Positions 32,782 to 44,911 of a DNA stretch of 64,000 nt are shown here, one piece after another (position 1 is the stretch's first letter; each line of letters begins with the position of its first letter). The DNA is from Cordia subcordata (lineage: Eukaryota > Streptophyta > Magnoliopsida > Boraginales > Cordiaceae): contig JAPTOF010000021.1 in the NCBI GenBank assembly GCA_028554755.1, positions 3,583,501 to 3,647,500 of the forward strand, in the 5' to 3' direction. Below the pieces are notes generated by a model. That model did no database searches. It was not told the origin of the DNA and saw only the letters and a program-made list of their open reading frames with translations. Made by a program: the position numbers and the translations under genes.

Positions 32782-34245
32782 GTGTTTAAGCAAGCCCAAT
32801 CCCAATTCCTTCTTTTCACCCATGGAATGCATTCTGATCGCGAGAGGCTATATAGGATTTCGGAAAGGATATCCCAATTGGCCGAGTGCTTAAATAGGGA
32901 AGTTAAGAATGAGCAACATGTTGAGAATGTTGAGATACCTTTAAATTGGGCTGTAGGGATAGGGGAGAAACGCATAAAAGAGCGGAGTAGGGATGAAAAA
33001 AGATGATGTTTTGGAAAGACAATTAGAAATAGAGGTTGATGGAGAGTTCACATCTTGTAGTGAGGATGAGAGTGATCATGAAAGTAATTTGGTTCTTGAT
33101 GACTCCTTTGGCCATGTTTTAAAAGAACTGATACCATATCCTCTAGTGTTTTCAATGCCACCCATTTTGTCATATGAACCTAATCTTCCCTCTCTTGCCA
33201 TACTTCCCATACATATGGAGGTTGAGTCTTATGTTCATAATACTCAATTGCATTTCGAGTCTGCGTTTAAGGAGTTTAGCTCACATTCTTCCCTTGAGCA
33301 TTCATGCATACATGATAAGGAATCTTTCGAGTCTCCTTTATCCCCTCTATTTATGTCTACCCCTTGTGAAAAGCATGATGAGGAGATGATGACCACTGCC
33401 GATAAATTTATGGAAGCATTTGATGAGATCTTAGCTAGTGTGAATCTAGAGTCATCTATTGGGGAGAATAAAGCATCAATTTCGGAGTTTTTACATGATA
33501 GGTCTCTTAGAGTTAAGGATTGTTGTGTTAAGGAGAATCACTACTCCAAGAAGACACTTAAGGAAGAATTGATGAGCTTGAAATTGCGATCTATGGGTCT
33601 TTGGGTGTGTTGGATAAATCATTGTTGATACCTTCTTCTACCCTCTCCATTAGGGAGTTGATTGATGAGGTTAAGTGTTTTCTTGATGAACATGAATCTT
33701 CCCTTAGTGTGAGTGAGCCCATTAAGATCAAGTCCACCTCTTATGAGGAATTAAAGTGACTTAGGCTTGATAATGTTATATCTTGTGAAGAAGAAGAGTG
33801 TAACACTACAAAGTCCCTTATCTTTAACCCTCCTTCTCCAAATGTCATTCCTACTCCGCTTTCCCATTCTATTGAGTCTCTCTTTTTGGAGCTCACTTTC
33901 ATGTCTTTTTGCATAGAACACTTTCACCTAGGCCTCGGAAACACTCCACCCACATTGCATGCATGAGACCTATCTTTGACCCATCAGGATGGTGTGTTCC
34001 TAGCCTTTGATTTTGAGAAGAAGGCCATGGGATGGTTAATTAGAGAGCAAGTGGGACATGATCTTTCACGCTTGAGCATACTTCATTCTACACTTGTGCA
34101 CACATATTCATTTGATACTTTGGGGTGGGATTTAGAAAAAGGGTGCATCATGCATTTATTGCCCCAACCCTTAGTACATAACCCTTTTTCCCTCTACCTT
34201 CTGCACTTTAATGATTATCCAGCAATTTGTGCCACGCAACTTTAA
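32782..34245 (+). pseudogene. Acidic ORF of unknown function in the Athila-like element
   Basis: Coding-like text runs through three frames. 32782-33006 starts MFKQAQSQFLLF and contains LAECLNREVKNEQ. 32993-33628 (211 aa) starts MKKDDVLERQLEIEVDGEF and has an acidic run SCSEDESDHESN and FMEAFDEILASVNLE. The coding-like text then continues through ELIDEVKCFLDEHESSL and SLIFNPPSPNVIPTP, and from 33976 to 34245 reads MTHQDGVFLAFDFEKK. A stop at about 33758 and frameshifts interrupt it. No known domain is visible. It occupies the place where gag-pol is expected. Confidence 0.5.
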
Positions 34246-34340
34246 ACATATGTTGCTCTAACATTGGCGCCCGACTAAAGGTGTTAAAAGTTCCAGCACT
34301 ACTAAGAGGCACCCTAGGCTTGTTTATATTTTTTTATTCT

Positions 34341-35699
34341 TCTTGTATTTTACTTGCCTTTGCTTTTGTATATAGTAGAATAGTTTTCTTTTACTTATTC
34401 TTACTTTGTATATAGTAGATTGGATTACTTTTGTTTGCTTTTATTTTCTTTGTCTTTTAGTAGTTTAGGTTATACTTTCTTTGTATTTTTAATAGATTAG
34501 ATTTTTGCTCCCTTACTTGTTCTTGCTCCATTCCATCATTTGTGCCTCAATCCTATACCTCTTGCATATATCCTTGTTTATCTTTTTAAAATGTCAATGT
34601 GGGCTTGCACTGTATTGTCTTGCATACATATACCCCTTGCATACATCGCTTGAACTCTAATATGTGGCATAGGATGCCGCTTAGGTCACTCAGCTGTTGT
34701 TAGCTCTTGAAAGCAACTAAGACCAAACTGCCTTATCATGTGTACATATGTTTTCTCCCTATCCAAAGAGTAGATTTTTTACAAGCATGACATTTTGCTT
34801 CAATTATCATGTTTAAACTGAACAATTAACTTTCAATCAGATGACTAAGTACTTCACAAAGTTTAGTGCCAATATCTTGTAGTAGAGCTCAAAATAGCCC
34901 AAAAAGATTTGAGACAAATTTTGCTCTCTCCCTAAAATTTTTTTTTTTGGATCTGCTTTTGAGCTTTGGCAATGTTAACTGAAGCTCTACTCGTCTTTTA
35001 AAAATTTCATATTTTCTTGTGTTGCACTATAGGTGATCTGGAAGGTGTTTGGTTGTATCATAAACAGGTTTGTAATGTGCTGAATATGCGTACGCATTTA
35101 TACCCCCTTGAGTATAGAATAATTTATATTTCCATCAACAAAGAAAAGGTCCAAAAGGCAGTGGATTTCATAAAAAAGCCTAGCTACAGATAAACTAGGG
35201 GATGAGTTCTTCATTTAACCTAGCTACAGATAAGGCATATATATAACATGAAAAGAGTCAGTGTTATGAAACAAGGTAAGTGAGAATTACTGAATGACTA
35301 GAGCGGTTGAATGTCAGCGAGGCAATTCCAGTTGATCCTTAGAGGACTATGATCAAATAAATACTACTATAAGCAAACATCTTATGACTGGGTGATGTAT
35401 AACTTTTCTTCTCTGCTCAGTTCTCCCCAGTAACTGTTACTTCTGATGTACTTATTGCAAAAATGTCACTCTCATTAATTTGAGCAACCTCTGAGCAAAG
35501 TTCTCAGTTGAAATTGAGTCCTCCTTGAGTCTCCTATAGTAAAATTATATCGCGGCCACAACTGCACAGAATCAAAGTAAGCGTCCACTAGAAAAGTCCT
35601 TTTCCTCGTCCTTAGGGTGCTCAAGAACATAATGCTATATTTTTACCACAAGAAAGGCTTCCCAGAGATTTCCAACTTAGAATTCTTAGCTAGTACGTA
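34341..35699. other. Intergenic DNA, possible tail of the Athila-like element
   Basis: T-rich stretch to 34560, then mixed sequence with short splice-like signals (CACTATAG...AAACAG at 35026-35068) but no frame I can assign. Confidence 0.4.
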
Positions 35700-37198
35700 A
35701 AGCATTAAATTTCTTTTACCATGGTGAAACTCTGAGGATATGGGCCTTCTGCATTCCAATCACCAATAGCTGGTAAGGTGCATCATCTCTTCTCTGATGG
35801 GCAGTTCCTACTTTGGGCCCTCTTGAACTTCAAAAACGTGCTGCAGCAATTTTATATTCCACAACTTTCATGCTTTCAAGCTTGGCCATCCCAGATCTTT
35901 CGTTATCGTTTGCCAATGGTTTCCCTCCAACTAAACCGTCCTTCATTTCAGGACTAACATCATTCACCAAAGACTCTTGCTGATCTCTGTCTACCTTATT
36001 TGGCCTGGAGGGTAAAGGCCAGCCTAGTCATAGGATGAAGACAATGAGTAGAAGAGCCTAATCTCAATAATGACGAAAACTTCAGATTTCTGTAGGCGGA
36101 GCTATGTAATACCAAAATGGACATCAAATAGGAAAAGGAAATTTTCCTGCTTGCAGTATTTTTACGTTTTGAATGTGAACTAGACCCAGACAAAGGCCTT
36201 GTGATCTTGACAGTGACCATGACTGTGATCTGGATGCAGTATTCTCAGAATGATTGAAAGCTGAATCAGGACACCTCATTTTATTACGCTTCTACAGGGA
36301 TTCACCTACCATCCTGCTTGCTTCTTCTTCATGGAGTCCTTTCTCCTACTTCGTGAGTTACCCTTGAAAGTCGAGAATCTCTGTACTTCACTAACTTCTG
36401 ATGATTTCTGTATCGGACCACTCTGCCTCAGTTTTATGCAGCCTCGCTAAGAAGGCATTATTGCCTGACTTCAGTCTTCCTCAAGCTCTGGATACAAGTA
36501 GCTTCAGCTCTCATGAACACTTGTGCAATCCCTGAGCCCACTTCTCCAAAGATGTAGCAGGTTTTGCAGTTTCCATTAAACCAGAGAATTAGGATCGACT
36601 GGTGAATCCCTTTCTTCTCCTCAGACTTTCTTAAAACAAAGAAATCGGGTACGTGACAGTTATCAGCATGGTAAGGATCATATCTATCAAAAAGCCAAAT
36701 CAATTGTTGACGCATTTTGTCTTGATGCAGCACCAGCGTGAGCTCCCCATGCATCATCTTCAATAAGCTGTATCCAAATATCTACCAATTTTATCTGGAA
36801 ATCATTTGCAAATTTATGATGTTTCTCTGAATCAAAACCTTTGTGTTGATTAAAAGGTAGTTTCTTGCTTTATCACTTTGGGCATAACCAAGCATCCCAT
36901 GAAATAGCATCCCTTCCTAGAAGCTCTTTTATAATCCTCTCGACCATTTGAACCCAACTTTTCATAAATATTATTTCCTCTGTAGAATGCTTCTAAGGTG
37001 TGATTCATAGGATCTAACACCACAACCATCTCTCTGCAAAGGTGTAGGCTGCATGTTCAACCATGAAACAGTTATTGACTCTCCGCATATATTATTTCTT
37101 GGACTGTTTCCACAGCTTTTTCTGCACCAGCTGTATAATCTTAATCTGCAAAACCATATATGTTGTTTAACTGCACATTGCATTGGCCAGATCTCCAA
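35700..37198 (-). pseudogene. Unrecognised coding-like remnant on the minus strand
   Basis: Several minus-strand segments look protein-like but lie in different frames. One near 37040-36890 contains EMVVVLDPMNHTLEAFY. Another at 36763-36458 (101 aa) contains LIWLFDRYDPYHADN, VPDFFVLRKSEEKKG and CYIFGEVGSGIAQVF. A third near 36440 reads NAFLARLHKTEAEW, and a fourth near 35980-35860 reads QQESLVNDVSPEMKDG and MAKLESMKVVEYKIAAARF. Some changes of frame could be introns; others look like frameshifts. I do not recognise the family. It is either a decayed host gene or a captured fragment. Confidence 0.4.
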
Positions 37199-37215
37199 AA
37201 ACGCAAACTAGTTCG

Positions 37216-37330
37216 AGGGTGTTTGGATTTGCTTATTTTGGGTACTTATAAGCACCTAAAAAAAATACACTTCAGTTTTTTACTATTTAAGTGTTTATAA
37301 ACACTAAATAAGCAAAGCCGAACACCCCCT
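37216..37330. mobile_element. Small hairpin MITE, family A copy 1
   Basis: A 115-bp near-palindrome: left end GGGTGTTTGGATTTGCTTAT, right end (reversed) GGTGTTCGGCTTTGCTTAT, with further pairing of ACTTATAAGC/GTTTATAAAC. The same family recurs at 54008-54125. Confidence 0.8.
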
Positions 37331-39110
37331 TCATCTCTGCAGAGGTGAGATTATAGATTTCCATGGTACAAGGACCTATGCAACAAGAGTTCCATAGTTA
37401 CCTCATAGATGCGGTTACAGCTTTAATTTGATATTATACCATTTGAAATCCGTCCAACGTGTAGGCATGTATTTGACATGTACTTTAAAGAAACGCAATC
37501 ATATCTGCATTTGTGTCTGGAAAGGTTTACATGTAAACTAAGGTTTCTACAATTTTCAAGGCGAGCAGTATACTACTTAGAGAAAGTGAGAATGCATGTG
37601 GTGACCAATATAATCATATTGTCCATTGATCTGGATCCTCAAAAGACTATAAACCTCATGCACTTAGAAGAAGTGGTAATAAACGCTGTGCCATTACTAT
37701 ATAAAGCGTGCTAGACGAAGTTTAATACTAATTTACATCCTTCTTGATCAATAATGTAGTATTACAACCAATTCTCAAGTGTTTTGCCAAAATTACACGT
37801 TACGCTTGGTAACACCCCTAACCAAACAGTTTATAAGAATGTGACAAAAAGTCTCTCGGAATTTCCTAGACAAATTAAGACGACGATAAACATTCTTATA
37901 AAATCACACAAGTAACTTATCAAATTAGTGCTATAACTTGGGGTTCCAAAGTTCAACTTCGACAAAACACGATAGTGTCTGAAATGCAAATCCAGCAAGT
38001 GAAATAAACAAAATGGAATTTAATTGATCTATTACCAATTAATTAATTTCATCTAAGTGAAAAACTAAAACCAAAAAATTTTCACACAGCATTAAAATAA
38101 TTAAAAGTTTTTGCAGAAATGCCACCTTACGGCTACACGACAAGTAGACCCTCCTTTCATCTCATAGTTAGTCAAAAGAATAAAACAGATTGTATAAATC
38201 GTTTCTATATTGATCTATATTGCAATTAGTTGAGATTCGATAATTTATTTCTTTCATCTGATGAGTAACAAATTAAAACTCAAAAATCTACATGAAGCAT
38301 TAAAATAATAAAACATCTTATCAGAATTAAACTTAACAAAAAAAAATTTAGAAATATGTTGGACTAGCTGCATTTTGTATATAACGAGTTGGGCTAAAAA
38401 AATCAAACAAATTGCATACTCCTGCCGCGCATATATACATATGGGTCAAAGGTGGAGCCATCAACGATCAAATATTTTTGAAAAATATATATATATTTTT
38501 AAGGGGGGGTTGAAAAATCGATTTAATCTCGAATTTTTTTTAATAAAACTATTTATATATAGATATAAGATTATATATTTTTAGTCTCCAGAGAACAAAA
38601 AAAAAAATCAGAACCCGCTCCTGATACGAGCATCTAGAAATGGGGGTACCTTAGAAATGATGACAGCATTTATGATTTGAAGGCATTTTCCCTCCGCTAA
38701 TCTTCTTGGTGCTTCAAATTCTTTTTTTTTTCTTCTTTTTTGTTCTTTGTTTATGTAGTCTTATTTTTTCTTTTTCTTTTTTATCTCATATCTTATACAT
38801 TAAACTAAGGCTTGTTTCTAGTTTATATTACTAATAGTTTATTACTAATCTTTACACTCAATGATGATTTAAAAAAACTAAAAATTTAAATATTAGTCCG
38901 GGTGACAGAAAATTAATGCATAAAGTTTCCCTTTGTCATCATAATATTCAAAGAAGTTAAAATTATTTTCTTCTTCATCATTTGTAACTTTTCCTTCTAT
39001 TCCTTTTCTTTTTTTTGGATTTTTCATTTAATCACCTTGATGTATAGGGTTAATGACAATTTGGCCCCTATTCTGTATCTATATCTATTATAAAGAAACA
39101 ATTAGAGAGA
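37331..39110. other. Intergenic DNA, possible old LTR material, no gene
   Basis: Phrases such as GGTAACACCCCTAACC (37808) and TCGACAAAACACGATAG (37958) resemble LTR remnants but lack a partner. 38480-38590 is a T/A-rich tract. No coding signal. Confidence 0.4.
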
Positions 39111-39436
39111 GAAATTCTACAAATTATACCATACACCCCCAATTACTGTACACCGAAAGACCAAGGTGCACCTTATGTTGTGTGCCCTATCTTTGAAAAA
39201 AAAAAACTCACAAACAAATACACATGGCCTCTCACCTTTAATCTCTCTCTCTCTCTCTCTAAAAGTAAAAATGATTTTGCCAAAGTAATCAATGATCAGC
39301 TGCTTTATCTCTGAATCAAAGCATGAAATCTCCACGAGATTGGAATATATAGGGTTTTTATACTGGCGTCATAGAAAGGGATGATTCTGTATGTAAGACC
39401 TCCATAGAGGCTACTGCTGCTTCACTAAAGAATAAG

Positions 39437-39505
39437 ATGGAGGAGGAAGATTTCTACTTCACATGCTTTGATGGAGGTTCACTAGTGCTCTGCGATCTCA
39501 AGTAA
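39437..39505 (+). other. Possible captured exon, 22 codons
   Basis: The frame MEEEDFYFTCFDGGSLVLC ends at a GTAATG donor-like site (39502) next to a TAA stop. It lies near the left border of the putative Mutator-like element, which commonly captures gene pieces. No family recognised. Confidence 0.3.
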
Positions 39506-40037
39506 TGTTGATCCCTTTTCTTTAGGTTCTTAAGTTTTGCTATTTTTTTTTTTTTAATAAAGTTTCCACTTTTCGTTGCTCTTATGGCTTCTAAAAGCAA
39601 AATTTACTTTATTTTCTACTAAAAGTGGGAGATGTGAACCTTTTCTTGTAATTGAAGTTGTTAAAAAGTTTTTCCAATTTTCTAATTTTGGAGTTGAGAT
39701 CTAAACTCACAAGTTAATTTTTGTTAGTTTTGTAAAGCTTTTGGGCTCTTTTTTTCATTTTCGAGAAGAAATAAATAAAATTTTGTTAGTAAAATAAAAT
39801 TTTTTTGATTTCTATGCTGCGTGTTTTTTAAAAATTAGATTTAAGCAGACTTATTGAAAATGTAGTATAAAATTGTAAACATATCAGTGAGAAAAGTTGT
39901 GAACATGTAGCGAAAAAATTGTGGATATAAAAAAAAACATATGAAATGTGAAGATATAAAAATTGCGAACATAGAATAAAAATTATGAACTTATAATATA
40001 AAAATTGTGAACATATAAACCTTTAACTGCACCTAGG

Positions 40038-40127
40038 ATGGGATCAATGCCTCAGTGGTTGCAAAACACTGTGAAAAGCTCACCAATTTCTGTTAAAGCA
40101 CCATTCGTTATGGAGCTCGAGCTATAA
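40038..40127 (+). other. Possible captured exon, 29 codons
   Basis: The frame MGSMPQWLQNTVKSSPISV continues to TAA at 40125 and is preceded by CACCTAG, an acceptor-like site. It reads like protein rather than noise but is short; no family recognised. Confidence 0.3.
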
Positions 40128-40477
40128 GTAGGTGTTTATTGAGCATTAACATTGTTAACATATATAAATGGGGCTTCAACACCTGCAAGATCATATGCTG
40201 GAGCTGATGTCCTTGGTGTTTGATCTTAGTGACAAGTTTTAGAATACTTTATACTTTATGACCAAGACAAAGGTCAAGTTAGACAAGGATTATTAGCTAA
40301 TTACAATTTACATCATTAGGCTTTGAAATGCTATTGCTGCTATTTTTTGGTGTTACATAAATAAAGCCTCAATTGCTTCAAAAGTATTTTCCATCTGTTT
40401 GCTTAATCGGATAGCTAGGCCTAGTATTTCATCCAAGTTATAGATTTTAAAGCAGAGGCATTATTGCTTTTAATGTA

Positions 40478-40494
40478 TCCCCCCCCCCCCCCCG
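40478..40494. repeat. Poly-C run
   Basis: About 17 consecutive C bases, prone to sequencing length error. Confidence 0.8.
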
Positions 40495-41072
40495 CTCCTC
40501 TTAGTTCTTAGTGTAGCTTTTGTGTGTGGAACGAGTTTATTGGCCATAGTACGGAGGAATAGGAAATATTGATTTAAAAGTTATGACTCTAAAATTATAG
40601 AAGTGCTATGGAAAATTTTTAATTCTTCTTGGCAATAAAAAGATATGGATTGTTTTTCTAGGAAAATCATTTTTCTCATAACTTTTGGGAAAAGTGTTTT
40701 TATTTTTTAAATAAAATAAAATAAAATAAAAATTTTTGGCTTCTAGCAGTGCTAAATTTAGTACCAGTTGGGTAAGAATCGTTGTTGATGTTGTTGTTTT
40801 CTCAAGTAGGGTTAGGATTGACTGCACCATTCGCTGTGTGTACTTTTTAACAACTGAGTTGTTTTGGTAAAGAAGATTGAATGGAGGGGCCAAACCACCT
40901 CGTGCTGTGTTGTCCAATTAATTAAAATTTAGAACTGTGAAGTCCCGGTTTGAAGAAAAGATGAATTATTTTTTTGGAGTTATTGAAATTTTTTTATTCA
41001 GAGAATGAAATATTTGCATGCTTGTAGAGGATTCAAACAAAAAATTGCAAAAGATAAAAGAAGCAAAAGGTT

Positions 41073-41332
41073 GTGAACATGTTATTTGCAATTGTGAACG
41101 TCCGGTTCGAGGTTGTGAACATTTTGCTCAAACTTGTGAACATTTTGATCAAGGTTGTGAACTTGTAGTTTGTGGGTGTGAATATGTTGGTCACAAACTG
41201 TAAACATAAAGTATTGAAATTATGAACATGTAATATGAAATGTGTAAATAATTAAAAAAATATTGAAATAATTAAAAATATTAAAATCCTAAACATATGA
41301 TATAAAGTTTATAAATAAATAAAACTGTGAAC
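41073..41332 (+). repeat. GTGAAC array in the left arm
   Basis: Spacing of 21 bases between 41073, 41094, 41115, 41136 and 41157 gives a short tandem array, then decayed copies to 41332. Confidence 0.85.
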
Positions 41333-42362
41333 ATGTAGTATAAAAAATAAGAATGTATAGTATAAAATTTGTGAATGTATTAAATATATGTATACTTTTT
41401 AACAATAAGTTTTTTAAGTTTTTAAAATTTAAAAATAAAATGTAAAAGAAAATACATTAAATATATTTAATTTCTTAAACTTTTTGCCCCTTTTCTCTTT
41501 CTTTATCAACTTTGAGTTATTGCTTGCAGTTTTTTGTCTCTTTCTTAAATGAGGTGTAGCGCTAATTGTGTTTGATTTTTTTCTTTTGGGTTGAGTGCAT
41601 ATAAGACGCATGCAATAAAGTACATGGTGCTCTATAGGTTAAGGTGTATGATATCTGTATTCGAATTAACCCTTTTAAAAATGGAAAAATTGAATGACAA
41701 AGTTGGCATGAACCGAATCAACAGAAAAGATGATTATCTTGGAAATCATACTATATAACCGAATTAACCCAGCTTTGTGTTGTATATTCAAAGGACAATA
41801 ATATAGCTGTTGACATTATATTAATATAATTACTATCATGAATCTCATTAACAGTAAGTAAACATTTGCTTGACAAAAATCCAGGCTGATTAATTTAAAA
41901 GAAAAGAACATGTACGTAACATAAGTTACACGTTTAACACCCTTTGAAATTCACCAAACATCTCCTTCAAATCTATAACTTCATACCCAGCAGTTTTGGC
42001 CATCTGGAGCCTGTGAAGCTCTAGATCATCAATTTGATTTTGTATTCATTTCCTTTTATCAGGCAACTTTAACACTTAACCTGCAACCACTATCGTGAAA
42101 AAGCAATCAAGGATGCATCCACAATTATCATCCGTTAACTTTACATGTTCTCTAAATATTACGACTTGCCAAAACAAGTAAAAGAAGAAAAAGAAAGTTG
42201 TCAAGATATATTCCATAGGAAAAACTTTGAAAAATGCAACAAATTGTAGATAGATTCGATTCAGACTTCACCTAAAGCAAAACATTCGTTTCAATTGATC
42301 ATCTATAGGAAACGAAAAGTAACGACATGCCAATACTACAATGACACGGAAGGCAAAAATTA

Positions 42363-42756
42363 AGGTTGCGTTTGGTTCGTATGTTTTCTGTTTTCATTTT
42401 TTGAAAATAATTTTCGTTTTCTATTTTCTAAAATTTGGAGAATGTATTTGGTTAACAAAAGTGTTTTTTTATTTTATGTTTATTTACAAAATTGTCACAT
42501 TATTTTTTTAATTTTTTTAAAATATTTACAAAACTGTTACCTTGTTTTCTAAATCTTTTAAAGTTATATACAAAATTGCTACCTTGTTCTCTAAATTTCT
42601 TTGACTATTTGCAGTTGTTATAAAAGATAAAAAGATAGAAACGACTCACATGGTCAACTCCTCTTCTTTAGCAACTGGAACAAGGGCTATCTTGGAGAAG
42701 AGCGAGCTGTGGTTACTTTTGGAAGTTAAATTTACTTGCAGGAGCCAAACGAACCT
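42363..42756. mobile_element. Possible MITE inside the putative Mutator-like element
   Basis: The left end AAGGTTGCGTTTGGTTCG is matched by the reverse complement of the right end, AGGTTCGTTTGGCTCC. The interior is AT-rich with repeated ACAAAATTGTCAC-like phrases. Confidence 0.4.
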
Positions 42757-44486
42757 GCACAAACAGCACTCTATATGAATGCTCAAGACTACGTAAATGT
42801 TGAAAGAGATACATTAGAGAAATATATATTAAGAGTATATTCACAAACATTAAACAATATGTTCACATTGCCTTTCACAACAGCACAAACAAACAAATCA
42901 TATTCGGAACATATTAACTAAAATATTCACACATAAAAACTAAAATGTTCACAACACACCAAGTACATGTTCACATCCATTAAACTTTATGTTCAAAATA
43001 ATGACATTGCTTTCAATGTAACTCATCCGAACATAAAACTCTTCAATGGTGAACATATAACTCTTTTACTAAGAACATTTAATGCAAATTATATGCACCA
43101 CTAGGTAAACTACTTGCCTCGACTACTGCAACCATTCGAACAAATAGGTGATACTCCATATTCTTCACATTGAAATTCAAGATCATTCTCAATAAAAAAT
43201 TTATCTTCAACAAAATTCGACATCTTCTAAAACAAAAATTACAATCTTGAAAATTGCACCAAGCACAAATTCACCAAAAAAAAAAAAAACTTATATCAGT
43301 CGCACAAAAATTGTATATATCTAATAATACTGGATAAGGATTCATGTTATTCGGTTCCAATTAAAAATATGATGAGCCGTAAGCTTTACAAGATCAAGAC
43401 ATTGTTAAATTTTGCTTGTAGCAAGTAGGGCATCCTAAACACTAGTATGAGGCTCAATTGGCATTGAATTGATTAAATATATTGTCTCATCAAGAAAACT
43501 AGCCCTGCCCAAGTAGATCAACCATGCAAGCATAATGATCAGGCGCTAGTTCTATATTATACAAGGATCTCAAGATTTTGTCATAGTACAATCAGGTTGT
43601 AAATTAATATTGTACTTGTATGAGTAGAAAAGACATGATGCGATTCCAGAAAGACACAATCAACAAAAGTTCCCTTGTCACCATTGTAAGATCTTATTTA
43701 GTCGAAAAGGATGTTATGAATGACAAGGGTGTTTCACTTGAAGAGGCAAATTGACACACCATCTATCAAGGAAAATACCATAGTCAAAACATACAAAGAT
43801 TGAATCTTGAATTCGACTATAGCAACCTTCGCATATATATTGGTATTCCTTGATGTTCACAAAATCAATCTTAGATTTTCACAAAATTTGTCATTTGCAT
43901 TCACAATACAAAATTGATGGTTCACGAATTACATTTAAAAGTTCACAAATGTTAAGGTGTATATTTACAGCACAAAATGATTGTTCACATTTGAATATAT
44001 TTAAACATTTAAGTATAGCCAAACTCAAATATTATTAAGATAAAATAATTAAATAATACCAAAATTGGTTTCGTCCCATCAAATGAGATATTGAATTCAT
44101 TAATCATATTTGAGGTACACAAGGCACACAAATTGTAGGCAAAGATCACAACATTAACTCAACTCCATTGAACTGGAGAAATTAACAGCTCTTTGACCTG
44201 GAAAAATAAGCTAAAAGCTAATTGTTTCTTCATGGAAATCACAAGTGTAGCCTAATTGGATTCACAGTTATGTTGATTCATGTTCACAAAAGAAATCTTA
44301 AATGTTTGCAGGATATGTGATTTATATTGACAATATAAAATTTGATGATTTTGCAATATTTGTGGTACTGACAAAATACATTATGCAGTATTACATTATT
44401 TTCACAATTTTTATCTTCAGACCATAAAGTTTAGATCTATCCATATATGAAGAATTATCGATTAAGAAAGCTTTTATTCATGTTCT

Positions 44487-44489
<3 letters not shown>

Positions 44490-44550
<61 letters not shown>

Positions 44551-44562
44551 TTCTCTTTATAC
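44490..44562. repeat. CT microsatellite
   Basis: About 70 bp of nearly pure CT dinucleotides, followed by TATG/TGTA simple repeats to 44612. Confidence 0.95.
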
Positions 44563-44911
44563 ATACATATATATATACATGTGTATGTGTGTATGTATGT
44601 ATGTATATATATGTAAAGAACTGGAAGAAATATTTTACCTTGGTTTTGATCTTGTTTCAAAACAAAATATATTCTTTATTAGTCATATATTCAATCTAGT
44701 CCCAGATCTTCTTTTTCTGATGTTGTGATCATAACGTCGACGCCATAGATATGGAGGTTGTAGCTGTGTTGTATTTTAGGGTTTTGAGAGTATGGTTTCG
44801 AGCGTGATATTTTGTTTTACATAAGCGTGTGTAACGCATGCATGAGGTGGTACACGGTTGTCGGTGGACATACGTTGCTTAAGGTGCACGATATATGGAC
44901 TAGAAAAATTC

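Larger units (their letters stand above)
30414..34340 (+). mobile_element. Athila-like Ty3/gypsy element without visible polymerase genes
   Basis: A 1.57-kb LTR (30414-31984) is followed by an Athila-type primer site, a zinc-knuckle protein region and a long acidic ORF. The Athila-typical 3' motif TGGCGCCCGACTAAAGG stands at about 34264. No protease, RT, RNase H or integrase motif is found, and no second LTR is seen downstream, so the right border is approximate. It sits inside the copia element above. Confidence 0.65.
39111..44911. mobile_element. Putative Mutator-like element with long inverted arms
   Basis: The left border GAAATTCTACAAATTATACC, followed by GGTGCACCTTATGTTGTG, resembles the reverse complement of the right border (GAATTTTTCTAGTCCATAT followed by GTGCACCTTAAGCAACG). 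GTGAAC occurs eight times in the left arm (39899, 40007, 41073, 41094, 41115, 41136, 41157, 41327). GTTCAC occurs eight times in the right arm (42861, 42947, 42969, 43855, 43920, 43941, 43983, 44282), that is, in inverted orientation. No transposase (MUDR) motif is seen, so it would be non-autonomous. No convincing 9-bp target duplication was found. A Helitron or CACTA relative is an alternative. Confidence 0.45.

Noticed and set aside
41018..41203. Small cysteine-rich protein with repeated GCEH motifs
   Set aside because: The protein repeat is just the translation of the 21-base GTGAAC array; it has no signal peptide and no relatives known to me.
44478..44660. Arginine/glutamate-rich protein on the minus strand
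   Set aside because: It is the translation of a CT microsatellite.
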